A stretch of 64,000 nt of DNA from an uncultured Acidobacteriota bacterium (GCA_902826685.1 CADEFT010000016.1:1-64000), one strand, 5' to 3'; shown: positions 52,265-61,595, numbered from the stretch's first letter. A program made the numbers and translations. Notes: generated by a model from the sequence alone, not told the origin.

Positions 52265-54964
52265 TTACTTCTGATTCCCCTCCCTGGCGGGCATACTGTA
52301 AGGCGCAAGGAACGCGCACAACTTGCCGAGCGTGTCGTACTGATGCGACACCTCGACCCAGCGCAGGCGCGACTGTTCGCCGCGCGCGCTGAAGAAACCG
52401 ATTCCACCCGATGCCAGACGATTGTCGCTCCAGTGATCGACAATCTGGCCTTGCACCGATAGGGTGAAGTCACTATCCTGCACATCCATGCCGACGCGGT
52501 AGAGCGTATCGGCGCGGATCTCAAGCGGCAGCGGGCGGGACTGGTGGCGGTCCTCGCGCCCATTGATGACGGTGTAGTGTTCGACGATGGCGCGCGGAAG
52601 CGGTCCGCCGCGCGTCAGAGTGATCTTGGCGGCGTGATAGTTACTGCCATCCTTGGCGCGGAAGACCCAGCCGAGGCTCTTGCGTTCGATCTGGCCGAGA
52701 AAATCGACGCGGTAGTTGGATAGCGGAAGCGAAGGCGTGTAGAGGACCACCGACGGACCGGTGTTGAGGAACGTGGCGGCGTCGTAGGACCATTGCTTGG
52801 ACCATTCGCCATAGCCCTGCCAGTCGCCCAGGCCGCCGCGGAAATCGTCGCTGAGGGAAACGGCGGCGCGCTTGAGAATCGCCTGCTTGACGTTGGCGAG
52901 GAATCCGGCCGGTTCGGCGGAGGACGGCGGCGCGGGCGTGTCCTGTCGGGCCGTTTCCACCTTCGCCTTTTCAGGCGCTTTCGATTCGGCGCGGCGGGCG
53001 GGAGCCGCGGTCGCACCGGCCGGTCTCTGTGGCGCCTCGGCCACGGTGGTGGCGCCTTCCGGTAGCGCCTCGGCCGTCTGTTCCTTGCCGTTGCGGTAAA
53101 CGAAGAAGCCGACGGCGAGGACGACGGGCAGCCCGGCGAACGCCCACTTCAAATTGAGCAGCGGAGAGGGCTTGGCATCGCCTTTCGGCGACTTGGCGCC
53201 CTTGCGGCCGGGGCTGGAGGCGGGCGCCGCCGAAGCTTTGGCGGGACGGAAGCGCGCGAGCAGCGTTTGCAGCAGGCCTCGGCTGGACGTTTCCTTGTAA
53301 AGCTGAACGGCTTCGGCCACCGCGCGGTCTTCGACCAGCTTCAGCTTGAGCTTTGGAACGACGCGGTTGGCTTCCGAATGAATCGGCGCCATCTCGCCGG
53401 GCGTGAACGACGGGCCGGTGAAGGCGAGCGCGCTATGCAGATGAAGCTTGGACTGCGCCTGAACCAGGGGCGGAACGAAGCGCCGCACCCAGGAAAAAGC
53501 GGGGGCGGCGGGTTGAGGCGGCGTGGCTTCGGTGCGCAGGAATTCGAGTGTGCCCGTATAGACGATGGACGTTTCGGCGGCTCGCGGGGAGACGGTAACG
53601 GGCAACTGCTCTTCGGCCGCGAGGAAGGTCTGGCGCGCGGCCGGCGGCCTGCCGGCATAGACGGGCGCGAGCGGATCGAGCTCAACGCCGGTTTCAAGCA
53701 GCGAGGTATCGAGGCCGCGCAACTCCAGTCCCGGCTCGATCATCGGCATCGACGTGTGCCGGATGAGGAACGTAGCGCCGAGCGAGGGCCGCGTCTCGGC
53801 CAGCCGGCTTTCCGGCACCGACGGAGCCGTTTCCGGCGCCGCGCTTTCGAGCTCGGCGTCGAGAAGGCGGAACGAGGTTTCAAGACACGCGACAGGCGGA
53901 CAGATCAATTCGACGTCGAGCCGCGCGGCGAGGGAGGTGAGCGCGGCGGCGTGCCCGGTGAGGCGGCTGTGAGGCAGAGCGCTTCCGGCCAGCGGATCGA
54001 GCTTCAGATCGACGGGATGGGAAATCCCGCGGTGCAGGGCCGCTCCGGCCGGGGCCGACAGACGCGGCTCGACCCAGGCGCGAACCGGACCGGGATGCCA
54101 GGAGTCGATACCGACGAAACGGGGGGATTCCTCCTGCGCCGCCAGCAAGCGGCCAAGGCCGTCGAGGTCCACCATTTTGGCGGCCCACTGGATGTGATCG
54201 CGAAAGCGCGTCTGGCGCGGCTTGGAAGCGCGCGCGGCCGGATCGTGCGGCGCGATGGCCATCAGTTGCGAAGACGGCGGATCGTCGGCGCCGGGGGCGA
54301 GGCGGGCTGCGGCGGCGGCCTTTTCCCGCAGATTCTCGACGATGGGCGGCAGCGGTTCCATGTCCGCCACGGTCAGGGAACTGCGAAGCCGGCCGAGAAT
54401 CGCCTTGGCGGGGAAGACCAGCGGACGCTCCATCTTCGAGCGCGCCAGACGCTTTCCGCCTTCGAGCAGCCGCACCATATCGACGCGCGAACAAAGCGGG
54501 ATGCCACTGCCTGGACGTACGCTGCGGCCTGGCAGGCGGCGGCCGATGGGGAAGGTCGCAAACAGCGGCATGCGCGGCTGGCGCGGTTTGCGCGGGCCGA
54601 AAACCGCCACGGCCGGCCATGGCTCGAGCCAGGTTTCATACAGGCCGGGATCGGCCGCCGGAGCCGATTCGGGCAGCGTGGCGGGGTAGGGAAAAGGTTC
54701 GGACTCGGCGACCATGGCGCGCACGCCGAACGAGCCTTCGGCCGGCACGCAACGGCGTTTCTGGAAAGCGGCCCAGGCCGTCTCGCCTTCTTCTCCGGCT
54801 TCGGCCGCCACCACAAGCTGAGCGACGCTACGCGAGCCGGCGGCGCCATTGCCGGTGGAGGCGCGATTCCACTGATACATCTGCCGGTGGCCGATGCTGC
54901 AAAACGCCTGGGCCGCGTCTTCCGGCGGCTTGGCTAGCGTTTCTCCACAGTAAAGGCAGCGCAT
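52265..54964 (-). CDS. Zinc-finger / single-TM / lectin-like envelope protein of unknown function
   Basis: The 899-residue protein opens with a possible zinc site (CLYCGE, then Cys22 and His26 in AFCSIGHRQM). Residues 40-600 are Pro/Ala/Glu-rich and mostly disordered, with a few hydrophobic strands. One membrane helix lies at about 604-621 (WAFAGLPVVLAVGFFVYR), then a disordered linker, then a concanavalin/LamG-like domain (about 703-885; DDFRGGLGDWQG, YRVDFLGQ, GIGFFSARGE). The N-terminus should be cytoplasmic and the lectin-like domain outside. The TPR gene follows without a gap. I do not recognise the whole architecture. Confidence 0.8.
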   Translation of the reverse strand: MRCLYCGETLAKPPEDAAQAFCSIGHRQMYQWNRASTGNGAAGSRSVAQLVVAAEAGEEGETAWAAFQKRRCVPAEGSFGVRAMVAESEPFPYPATLPESAPAADPGLYETWLEPWPAVAVFGPRKPRQPRMPLFATFPIGRRLPGRSVRPGSGIPLCSRVDMVRLLEGGKRLARSKMERPLVFPAKAILGRLRSSLTVADMEPLPPIVENLREKAAAAARLAPGADDPPSSQLMAIAPHDPAARASKPRQTRFRDHIQWAAKMVDLDGLGRLLAAQEESPRFVGIDSWHPGPVRAWVEPRLSAPAGAALHRGISHPVDLKLDPLAGSALPHSRLTGHAAALTSLAARLDVELICPPVACLETSFRLLDAELESAAPETAPSVPESRLAETRPSLGATFLIRHTSMPMIEPGLELRGLDTSLLETGVELDPLAPVYAGRPPAARQTFLAAEEQLPVTVSPRAAETSIVYTGTLEFLRTEATPPQPAAPAFSWVRRFVPPLVQAQSKLHLHSALAFTGPSFTPGEMAPIHSEANRVVPKLKLKLVEDRAVAEAVQLYKETSSRGLLQTLLARFRPAKASAAPASSPGRKGAKSPKGDAKPSPLLNLKWAFAGLPVVLAVGFFVYRNGKEQTAEALPEGATTVAEAPQRPAGATAAPARRAESKAPEKAKVETARQDTPAPPSSAEPAGFLANVKQAILKRAAVSLSDDFRGGLGDWQGYGEWSKQWSYDAATFLNTGPSVVLYTPSLPLSNYRVDFLGQIERKSLGWVFRAKDGSNYHAAKITLTRGGPLPRAIVEHYTVINGREDRHQSRPLPLEIRADTLYRVGMDVQDSDFTLSVQGQIVDHWSDNRLASGGIGFFSARGEQSRLRWVEVSHQYDTLGKLCAFLAPYSMPAREGNQK

Positions 54965-55107
54965 GCGAAGTAGGTTCTGTTCGATCCAACCTCATGGTAG
55001 AAGCGGGACGCAACGATTACTACGCAGTGAACCCCTTAGGGATAGCGTGATTTGTGTGGCGGTGCGGGGCGTGGGCCGCAAGGGGCGCTAAGGCGTTCGC
55101 CCTAGCC

Positions 55108-56526
55108 TTACGCCAGCATCTTGCGCACGACATTCCCCCCAACGTCGGTCAACCGGTAGTCGCGGCCCATGTGGCGGAAGGTGAGCCGCAGGTGATCCAT
55201 GCCCAGGCTTTGCAGCAGGGTGGCCTGCAGATCGTGGATGTGGACCTTGTCCTCGACAATGCTGAGCCCGAGCTCATCGGTCTTACCGACCACCGTGCCG
55301 CCCTTGATGCCGCCGCCGGCGGCCCACATGCTGTAGGCGAGCGGATGATGATCGCGGCCGCCGTTATCGGTCTCCATGGTGTTGCGGATTTCGACCATGG
55401 GCGTGCGGCCGAACTCGCCGCCCCAGACGACGAGCGTGGAATCGAGCAGGCCGCGTTGATCGAGGTCGGCCAGCAGCGCCGCCGTGGGTTGATCGCTGAT
55501 GTCGCAATTGCGCTTGAGCTTGCGATTGAGCTGCGTATGATCGTCCCAACTGGCGTGCATCATGAGAACGAAGCGAACGCCGCGTTCGACCATGCGCCGG
55601 GCCAGCAGGCAGTTGGTGGCGAACTGATGCGTGGGTTCCTGGCCGACACCGTACATCTCGAGGGTCTTGGGCGACTCCTTGGAGAAATCGACGAGTTCGG
55701 GGGCCGACATCTGCATGCGGAAGGCGAGTTCATAGGCGGCGATGCGGCTGGCGATTTCCCGATCGCCGGTTTCGGCGGCGCGTTCCTGGTTGAGATCGCG
55801 CAGGGCGTCGAGGCCGGCGCGCTGGGTGGCGTTGGATACTCCCTTGGGGTTGGACAGATAAAGGATGGGATCGCCGCCATTGCGAAACATGGTGCCCTGG
55901 TAGTGCGAGGGCAGAAATCCGCTCATGAAGTTGGAAGCGCCGCCGGAGGTGCCGACGCCCGAACTCAAAACGACGAACCCCGGCAGGTCGCGCGATTCGC
56001 TGCCCAGCCCGTAAGTGGCCCAGGCGCCGAAGGTCGGGCGGCCGAACTGCGTGCTGCCGGTCATCAGCAGCAACTGGCCGGGGTGATGATTGAAAGCTTC
56101 GGAATACATCGACCGTACGAGGCAGATCTTGTCGGCCATTTTCGCGGTGTGCGGGATGTAGTCGGAGAACTCGATGCCGGATTGGCCGTGCGGGGTGAAG
56201 GTGCGCGGGCTGGCCAGTACGGCGGCGGTGGGTTTGATGAAGGCCAGTTGCAGGCCCTTGGTCATCGACGGCGGCAGCGGCTGGCCATGCCATTTCTGGA
56301 GGGCTGGCTTGGGATCGAACAGATCCATCTGGCTGGGCCCGCCTTCCATGAACATAAAGATGACGCTTTTGGCCTTGGCGGGGAAATGGGGCGCCTTGGG
56401 AGTGAGCGGATTGGGAGGGTCGGCGGCGTGGAGAAGATCGGCGAGGGCGACGGAGCCGAGGCCGCAGGCGGCTTGGGAGAGGAACCTCCGGCGGGATTGG
56501 ATCTGGCGGAATTGCAGTTCGTTCAT
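55108..56526 (-). CDS. DUF1501 exported protein
   Basis: The 472-residue protein has a Tat-like leader (SRRRFLSQAACGLGSVALADLL) and a DUF1501 domain with MFMEGGPSQMDLFDPKP (about 60), MLLMTGSTQFGRP-like LLMTGSTQFGRPTFGAW, GGEFGRTPMVEIR and GGRDHHPLAYSM (about 385). It is the second such gene in the window and follows the PSCyt/DUF1549/DUF1553 gene by 6 bases, the same pair as at 17.6-21.3 kb but on the other strand. Confidence 0.9.
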   Translation of the reverse strand: MNELQFRQIQSRRRFLSQAACGLGSVALADLLHAADPPNPLTPKAPHFPAKAKSVIFMFMEGGPSQMDLFDPKPALQKWHGQPLPPSMTKGLQLAFIKPTAAVLASPRTFTPHGQSGIEFSDYIPHTAKMADKICLVRSMYSEAFNHHPGQLLLMTGSTQFGRPTFGAWATYGLGSESRDLPGFVVLSSGVGTSGGASNFMSGFLPSHYQGTMFRNGGDPILYLSNPKGVSNATQRAGLDALRDLNQERAAETGDREIASRIAAYELAFRMQMSAPELVDFSKESPKTLEMYGVGQEPTHQFATNCLLARRMVERGVRFVLMMHASWDDHTQLNRKLKRNCDISDQPTAALLADLDQRGLLDSTLVVWGGEFGRTPMVEIRNTMETDNGGRDHHPLAYSMWAAGGGIKGGTVVGKTDELGLSIVEDKVHIHDLQATLLQSLGMDHLRLTFRHMGRDYRLTDVGGNVVRKMLA

Positions 56527-56532
56527 GGCGGC

Positions 56533-58995
56533 TTACTCCCTGGTGATGAACTCGTCGAGGTTGAGGATGACACGGGCGATCGCGGTCCAAGAGGCTGCCT
56601 CCTGAAGGCGCGCGGGCGGAGTGCCGGGAGCGGCGAGCGCTTCGGCCGCGGTGGGTTCGTTTCGCAGAATCGTGGTCTGGCGGTCGAGCAGGGCGGCGAG
56701 GCGTTCGCGCTCCCTGGTGGAAGGCCGGCGGCCAAGGGCGAGCAGGTAGGCGCGATCGAGGTGGGCATTGAAATCGGCGCCCGATTCGAGGGCGCGCGCG
56801 GCGAGCGACTGCGCGGCTTCAAAGAAGACAGGATCGTTCAGCAGGTTCAGCGATTGCAGCGGCGTGTTCGACAGGCGCCGGCGGCTGCAGGCGACGTTGG
56901 AATCGGGCGCATCGAAATTCATCAACTGCGGGTAGGGCGTGGTGCGCTGGAAGTGGACGTAAAGGCCGCGGCGGTAGCGGTCGGCACCTTCGCTTTCCTT
57001 CCATTTGATGCTGCCGCCGTAGCCGAGTTCGGCCACTCCGGGCGGCTGGTAGGGACGGACGCTGGGCCCGCCGATGCGCCCATCGAGCAGGCCGGAGGCG
57101 GAGAGGGCGGCGTCGCGGATCAGCTCGGCGGGAAGGCGCATGCGAGCCTGGTGCGAGAGCAGGGAATTGTCGGGGTCCTTGGAGGCGATCGCTTCGGTGG
57201 CGTTCGACGATTGGCGGTAGGTGGCCGAGGTGACGATGAGACGGTGCAGTTTCTTCAGGCTCCAGCCGTCGTCGATGAAACGAAGGGCCAGCCAATCGAG
57301 CAGTTCGGGGTGAGTGGGCTTGTCGCCCTGGGTGCCGAAATCCTCGGAAGTCCGCACGAGGCCGCGGCCGAACAGTTCCTGCCAGGCGCGATTGACGGTG
57401 ACGCGGGCGGTGAGTGGATTGTCTTTGGAAACCAGCCACTCGGCCAGATCGCGGCGGGTCATGCCGGACTGGGCGGTTTTGGTGAGCAGGGAAAGCGTGC
57501 CGGCTGGGATAGGTTCGCCGAGGGAGCGCCAGTCGCCCTTTACGCGCAGGTTGGTTTCCTTGTAGCCGTGCGCGTTGGTCATGGTGTAGGCCATGGTGAG
57601 GGGTGGCAGTTCGGCGGCGGCCTGTTGGATCCTGTCGCGCGCTTCGCGCAGGTAGGCGCGGAGGGCTTCGGTGTCTTTGGTAGCGGGACCGCCGGTGGAG
57701 AGGAAGTAATCGGTGAGGCGGTTCTGATCGTAAGCGGAGCGTTGCGCGGGCGGTGTTTTGAGAACTCGTTCGGCGTAGTCAAACATGGCCCGCATCGAAG
57801 TCATGGAGAAATCCCACTCCACGTCCTGGCCGGGACGGTCGATGGCGCCGCGGAGCTTTTCTTCCCAGGTGGCTTGTAATTTGGCGACGCCGTATTGTTC
57901 GAGGACATGGCCGCGCCTGGCGAGATAGGCGGGCAGGGCCATCTGATACAACTCGCGCTCGCCGGGCATGGGCGCCACGATGTCGGCTTCTTCGGAGGAA
58001 TCGAAGAAGGCCATCATGCGGTAGAAATCCTTCTGCTGGATGGGATCGTATTTATGGTCGTGGCACTGGGCGCAGCCGACGGTGAGGCCGAGCCAGGTGG
58101 TGGATGTCGTGTTGACCCGGTTCACCAGTTGCTCAAAGCGCGCTTCGGCGCGATCGGTGCCGGCCTCGCGATTGGTGAGGGCGTTGCGATGGAAGCCGGT
58201 GGCCACCAGTTGATCGGCCGTAGCACCGGGGAGCAGATCTCCGGCCAGTTGCTGCACGGTGAATTGATTGAAGGGCAGATCGCGATTGATGGCGTCGATC
58301 ACCCAGTTGCGGTAACGCCAGGCGTAGGCGCGTACCTGGTCCTTTTCATAGCCGTCGGAATCGGCATAGCGGGCGAGATCGAGCCACGGGCGGGCCCATT
58401 TTTCGCCGTAGCGATCGGAGGCGAGCAGGCGATCGACGGCGCGCTCATAGGCGGCCGGATCCTTGTCGGCGAGGAAGGCGTCGGCTTCGGCGGGGGAAGG
58501 CGGCAAGCCGGTGAGATCGAGCGATGCGCGGCGCAGCAGGGTGGTTTTCGAAGCCTCGGGCGATGGCTTCAGCTTTTCAGAGTCGAGACGGGCGAGGATG
58601 AACCGGTCGATGGGGTTGCGCGCCCAGCCGGTGGAATCGGCGGGCGGGGTGTGGCGCTCCATTGGCTGGAACGACCAATGTCCACCGGCTTTGCCGCCGG
58701 GCTTGTAGCCTGCGGGCCACTTCGTTCCATCATCGATCCAGGCTTTGAAGCTGGCCACATCGGCGGCGGTGAGCGGAGCGCCGACCGGCGGCATGCGGAA
58801 GCCGGACTTGGTGCTGGTGATGCGTTCGAGGATCTTTGCGCCTTTGGAAGATGCCGAACCATCGTCGAGCCGCAATCCACTCATCTGCTGCTTGGCGCCG
58901 TGGCAGAGCTGGCAGCGGGATTCGAGGACGGGGGCGATATCGCGATTGAAATCAGTGGCGGCGGAAAGCAGGGCGGGTAGCAGAAAAAGCCACAT
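56533..58995 (-). CDS. PSCyt1/DUF1549/DUF1553 cytochrome-type protein
   Basis: The 820-residue protein has a signal peptide (MWLFLLPALLSA), a PSCyt1 heme motif CQLCHGAK (about residues 28-35), a DUF1549 domain (about 125-330) with RRASLDLTGLPPSPAEAD, a second heme motif CAQCHDHKYDP (about 303-313) and a C-terminal DUF1553 domain with LAEWLVSKDNPLTARVTVNR. Here, unlike the 17.6 kb copy, the reading frame is intact and the first motif is CxxCH. The redox role is unproven. Confidence 0.9.
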   Translation of the reverse strand: MWLFLLPALLSAATDFNRDIAPVLESRCQLCHGAKQQMSGLRLDDGSASSKGAKILERITSTKSGFRMPPVGAPLTAADVASFKAWIDDGTKWPAGYKPGGKAGGHWSFQPMERHTPPADSTGWARNPIDRFILARLDSEKLKPSPEASKTTLLRRASLDLTGLPPSPAEADAFLADKDPAAYERAVDRLLASDRYGEKWARPWLDLARYADSDGYEKDQVRAYAWRYRNWVIDAINRDLPFNQFTVQQLAGDLLPGATADQLVATGFHRNALTNREAGTDRAEARFEQLVNRVNTTSTTWLGLTVGCAQCHDHKYDPIQQKDFYRMMAFFDSSEEADIVAPMPGERELYQMALPAYLARRGHVLEQYGVAKLQATWEEKLRGAIDRPGQDVEWDFSMTSMRAMFDYAERVLKTPPAQRSAYDQNRLTDYFLSTGGPATKDTEALRAYLREARDRIQQAAAELPPLTMAYTMTNAHGYKETNLRVKGDWRSLGEPIPAGTLSLLTKTAQSGMTRRDLAEWLVSKDNPLTARVTVNRAWQELFGRGLVRTSEDFGTQGDKPTHPELLDWLALRFIDDGWSLKKLHRLIVTSATYRQSSNATEAIASKDPDNSLLSHQARMRLPAELIRDAALSASGLLDGRIGGPSVRPYQPPGVAELGYGGSIKWKESEGADRYRRGLYVHFQRTTPYPQLMNFDAPDSNVACSRRRLSNTPLQSLNLLNDPVFFEAAQSLAARALESGADFNAHLDRAYLLALGRRPSTRERERLAALLDRQTTILRNEPTAAEALAAPGTPPARLQEAASWTAIARVILNLDEFITRE

Positions 58996-59059
58996 ACCTC
59001 TATCTTATGCCTCGCCGGTTTGAGGGGTTTCCCTTATGGGGATTCGGCCGGTCCGCTGT

Positions 59060-59065
59060 TATTCT
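59060..59065 (+). promoter_or_regulatory. Possible -10 element close to the class V aminotransferase start
   Basis: TATTCT lies 10 bases before the ATG at 59076 with no Shine-Dalgarno between. If used, the 5' leader would be only a few bases. Confidence 0.3.
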
Positions 59066-59075
59066 GTAGCCACTC

Positions 59076-60257
59076 ATGCCAATGCCAGCGAGTGTGATCA
59101 ATCCGCCGAGAAGGCTGCTGTTCGGGCCGGGCCCGACGATGGTGGACCCGCGCGTTTACGAAGTGATGCGGTTGCCGGTTGTGGGCCACTTGGATCCCTA
59201 TTTTTTCGAAGTGGTGGAAGGCGTGCGGACCGGGCTGCGAACGGCTTTCGGCACACGCAATGAATTCACGCTGGCGATGTCGGGCACCGGGAGCGCGGGC
59301 ATGCAGGCGGCGGTGGCGAACTTCGTGGAGGCGGGTTCGAAGATGCTGGTGCTGGTGAACGGCTTCTTTGGCGAAAGGATCGCCGAGATGGGCCGGCGCC
59401 AGGGGGCCGAGGTCGTGCGATTGGAAAAGGCATGGGGCGTGGCGACTGTCGAAGAAGAAGCCGCGGAATGGATCCGGCGGGAGCGGCCCTCGGTGGTGGC
59501 CTATGTGCAGGCGGAAACGTCCACCGGCGTGTTTCAGAGCGGGGAGCAGTTGTGTGCGGCGGCCCATGAGGCGGGCGCATTGGTGATTGCCGATTGCGTT
59601 ACGTCGCTGGGGGCGATGCCGGTGAGGGTGGATGAAACCGGGATCGACGTGGCGTATTCGTGTACGCAAAAGGGATTGAGCTGCCCGCCGGGTCTGGCTC
59701 CGATTACGGTGTCGCCGCGGGCGATGGAATGGTTGAAGGCTCGCAAGTCGACGCCGGCGGAGTGGTACCTCGATCTGCAGTTGCTCACGAACTATTTTGA
59801 GGGTGCGCGGCGGTATCACCATACGGCGCCTGTTTCGTTGTTCTATGGGTTGCGGCAGGGGTTGGCGGTGATCGAAGAGGAAGGCATCGCCAGGCGCTGG
59901 GAGCGGCACCGGCGCTCGCATGAGGCGTTTGTGCGGGCGGTGGAAGCGATGGGACTGCGGCTGCTGGCGGCGCCGGAAGATCGCATCTGGAATTTGAATA
60001 CGCCTTGCGTGCCGAAGGGCGTGGATGAGCTGAAGGTTCGAAAACGGATGCTGGCGCTGGCCGATATCGACATCGCGGGCGGACTGGGGCCGCTGGCTGG
60101 CAAGGTGTTTCGCGTGGGGATCATGGGGCCGCTGGCGACTGCCGATCATGTGGCGGCGCTGGTGGAGACGTTCGAGCAGGCTTTGGTGGAAGAGGGATTT
60201 GAGCCGGCCGGGAGCGGTGTGCAGGCGGTGCGGGAAGGATTGCTGACGGCGGTTTGA
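59076..60257 (+). CDS. Class V aminotransferase (alanine/serine-glyoxylate type)
   Basis: The 393-residue PLP enzyme shows LLFGPGPTMVDPRVYEVM (N-terminal substrate arm), GTGSAGMQAAVANF for PLP phosphate binding, ADCVTSLGAMPVRVDETGID with the PLP-ring Asp, and the Schiff-base Lys in SYSCTQKGLSCPPGLAP. It converts glyoxylate to glycine using alanine or serine. It diverges from the PSCyt gene set. The start could be 59076 or the second ATG at 59082. Confidence 0.92.
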   Translation: MPMPASVINPPRRLLFGPGPTMVDPRVYEVMRLPVVGHLDPYFFEVVEGVRTGLRTAFGTRNEFTLAMSGTGSAGMQAAVANFVEAGSKMLVLVNGFFGERIAEMGRRQGAEVVRLEKAWGVATVEEEAAEWIRRERPSVVAYVQAETSTGVFQSGEQLCAAAHEAGALVIADCVTSLGAMPVRVDETGIDVAYSCTQKGLSCPPGLAPITVSPRAMEWLKARKSTPAEWYLDLQLLTNYFEGARRYHHTAPVSLFYGLRQGLAVIEEEGIARRWERHRRSHEAFVRAVEAMGLRLLAAPEDRIWNLNTPCVPKGVDELKVRKRMLALADIDIAGGLGPLAGKVFRVGIMGPLATADHVAALVETFEQALVEEGFEPAGSGVQAVREGLLTAV

Positions 60258-60270
60258 TCGGCGTGCATAG

Positions 60271-60357
60271 TCAACTTAGCAGCCGAAGCGCCTCCTGCAG
60301 CACGGCGGTGAGATAGGCACACAGCAGGGCCGCGGCCGCACCTTCGAGCAGCCGCAT
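60271..60357 (-). CDS. 28-residue hydrophobic peptide (uncertain)
   Basis: A short ORF, MRLLEGAAAALLCAYLTAV then LQEALRLLS, lies just downstream on the minus strand of the riboswitch-like RNA and ends 14 bases from the aminotransferase stop. It would form one membrane helix. There is no convincing ribosome site and it could be chance. Confidence 0.2.
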   Translation of the reverse strand: MRLLEGAAAALLCAYLTAVLQEALRLLS

Positions 60358-60359
60358 GC

Positions 60360-60535
60360 GCACGGAGGATTGGCGAAGGTTTCTCCGACGGCGGGCGAAT
60401 TCCCGGTGGCGCGGACCCGAAGTTCCCACGCCGGGCGTGGTTCGATGGCCGGCAACCCCGACTCGATTCCGCAGGCTGCTACGGGGCGACCAAGCGGGTT
60501 CCACTTCCCGTCGTGAGCCTCTGAAACGGGGGACC
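60360..60535 (-). ncRNA. Structured RNA candidate resembling a cobalamin riboswitch
   Basis: On the minus strand the order of motifs resembles the cobalamin riboswitch core: a GGGAA box with GTGGAACCC, then GGTCGCCCCGTAGCAG, then a hairpin CCACGCCCGGCGTGGGAA, then GTCGGAGAAACCTTCGCC near the end, the last being like the B12 box. Several consensus bases differ and total length is near 150. The 284-base space otherwise holds no gene. It lies downstream of the beta-lactamase-fold gene and has no obvious cobalamin gene behind it. Confidence 0.3.
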
Positions 60536-60541
60536 CGTGAT

Positions 60542-61591
60542 TCATTTCGGAGGGCTAAGTCGTTTGGGGACGGTCACGCCCAGCACGGCTTCATTCAACC
60601 TGTGATTCAATTCCGGCCGGAAACGCTTGTGGAGACTGTTGGTCGCCCAAATGATCGTCACTTGGTCATCCGGGTAATGAAACAAATGAGAAGCATAGGA
60701 CGGGTTTCCGCCGCTTTTTTCGATCAGGCGACGCCCTGCGGCGTCGTTGCGCACATGCCATCCGTACCCCTCCTCCGGCCAAGGATGGAACATGATCTCC
60801 AGGCTGTCCCGGGACAACACTTTGCCGGAACGAAGGCCTTTGAATGCCGTGAGCAGATCGGGAACCGAAATCATCATGCCGCCTGAGGCGTTCCGACCCC
60901 ACCCGAGCGGCCTGTCCGGAGCCGGTTCGGGATTGTCCGGCGGTGTTTGATAGCCGAGCGCAAGTCCGGGCACCGTCTCGTCTCTGAAATAGGCCTCCTT
61001 CAGTCCCAATGGGAGCAGAATCTCATTACGAACGTAGTCATTGTAGGAAGTTCCGGAAACGATCTCGATTATCGCGGCCAGAACGCCATATCCCAGGTTC
61101 GTGTATCTGTATTTCTCTCCCGGTTTCCATTCTGCCGGAGACGTGCGTACACATTGGAGAAATGTCTCGCGGGTATTACCGGAAATTGAGGTTCCAAGCC
61201 CAGCGCGGTGGAGCGCGAGGTGGTGGATGGTCGCGAGGTTCTTCGGAGGAGGAAGCGGACCGATGTAGCGGTCGAGCAGGTCCGACGTCTGCAGCTTGCC
61301 TTGTTCCTGCAGCTTGAGGATGGCTGCCGATGTGAACGGCTTCGTCAGAGATGCCATCCCGAATCGAGTGTCCGGAGTGTTACGAATCTTCCGGCTCCGG
61401 TCTGCGTAACCATACGCCTGGAGAAACTCAAGGTTGCCTTTCCGCTCCACGAGGACCACGCCAGAGAATCCTTCGGCATCGAAGTCGCGCATGATTGCAT
61501 GCAGCCGGGACGGAAGGGTCGCCGAGGCTTGCGCGTTGAGGGGCAGGAGTGCGCTGAGAAGCACCATGCACAGGGCAGACGGCTTAAGCAT
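60542..61591 (-). CDS. Exported serine beta-lactamase-fold hydrolase (class C / esterase-like)
   Basis: The 349-residue protein has a signal peptide (MLKPSALCMVLLSALLPLNAQA) and the penicillin-binding-protein-like fold: nucleophile in MASLTKPFTSAA (SxxK), YTNLGYG (YxN) and KSGGNPSY in the place of KTG/HxG. Most such proteins are D-Ala peptidases or esterases rather than lactamases. Codon use is somewhat less GC-rich than its neighbours. It lies just behind the ECF sigma remnant on the same strand. Confidence 0.88.
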   Translation of the reverse strand: MLKPSALCMVLLSALLPLNAQASATLPSRLHAIMRDFDAEGFSGVVLVERKGNLEFLQAYGYADRSRKIRNTPDTRFGMASLTKPFTSAAILKLQEQGKLQTSDLLDRYIGPLPPPKNLATIHHLALHRAGLGTSISGNTRETFLQCVRTSPAEWKPGEKYRYTNLGYGVLAAIIEIVSGTSYNDYVRNEILLPLGLKEAYFRDETVPGLALGYQTPPDNPEPAPDRPLGWGRNASGGMMISVPDLLTAFKGLRSGKVLSRDSLEIMFHPWPEEGYGWHVRNDAAGRRLIEKSGGNPSYASHLFHYPDDQVTIIWATNSLHKRFRPELNHRLNEAVLGVTVPKRLSPPK

Positions 61592-61595
61592 GTCT

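Noticed and set aside
53267..54937. 556-codon plus-strand open frame
   Set aside because: Complement of the 899-residue gene, without homology or ribosome site.
55054..57879. 941-codon plus-strand open frame
   Set aside because: It is antisense to the DUF1501 and PSCyt/DUF1549 genes, which have clear domains and heme motifs. GC-rich third positions keep opposite frames open.
60430..60475. tRNA-like GGTTCGAT and CGACTCGATTCC strings
   Set aside because: No acceptor, D-arm or anticodon stem can be formed around them; no tRNA gene was found in the window.
60276..60545. 89-codon minus-strand open frame over the riboswitch-like region
   Set aside because: Composition (Pro/Cys/Arg runs) is not protein-like and it overlaps the preceding stop region; RNA structure explains the sequence better.
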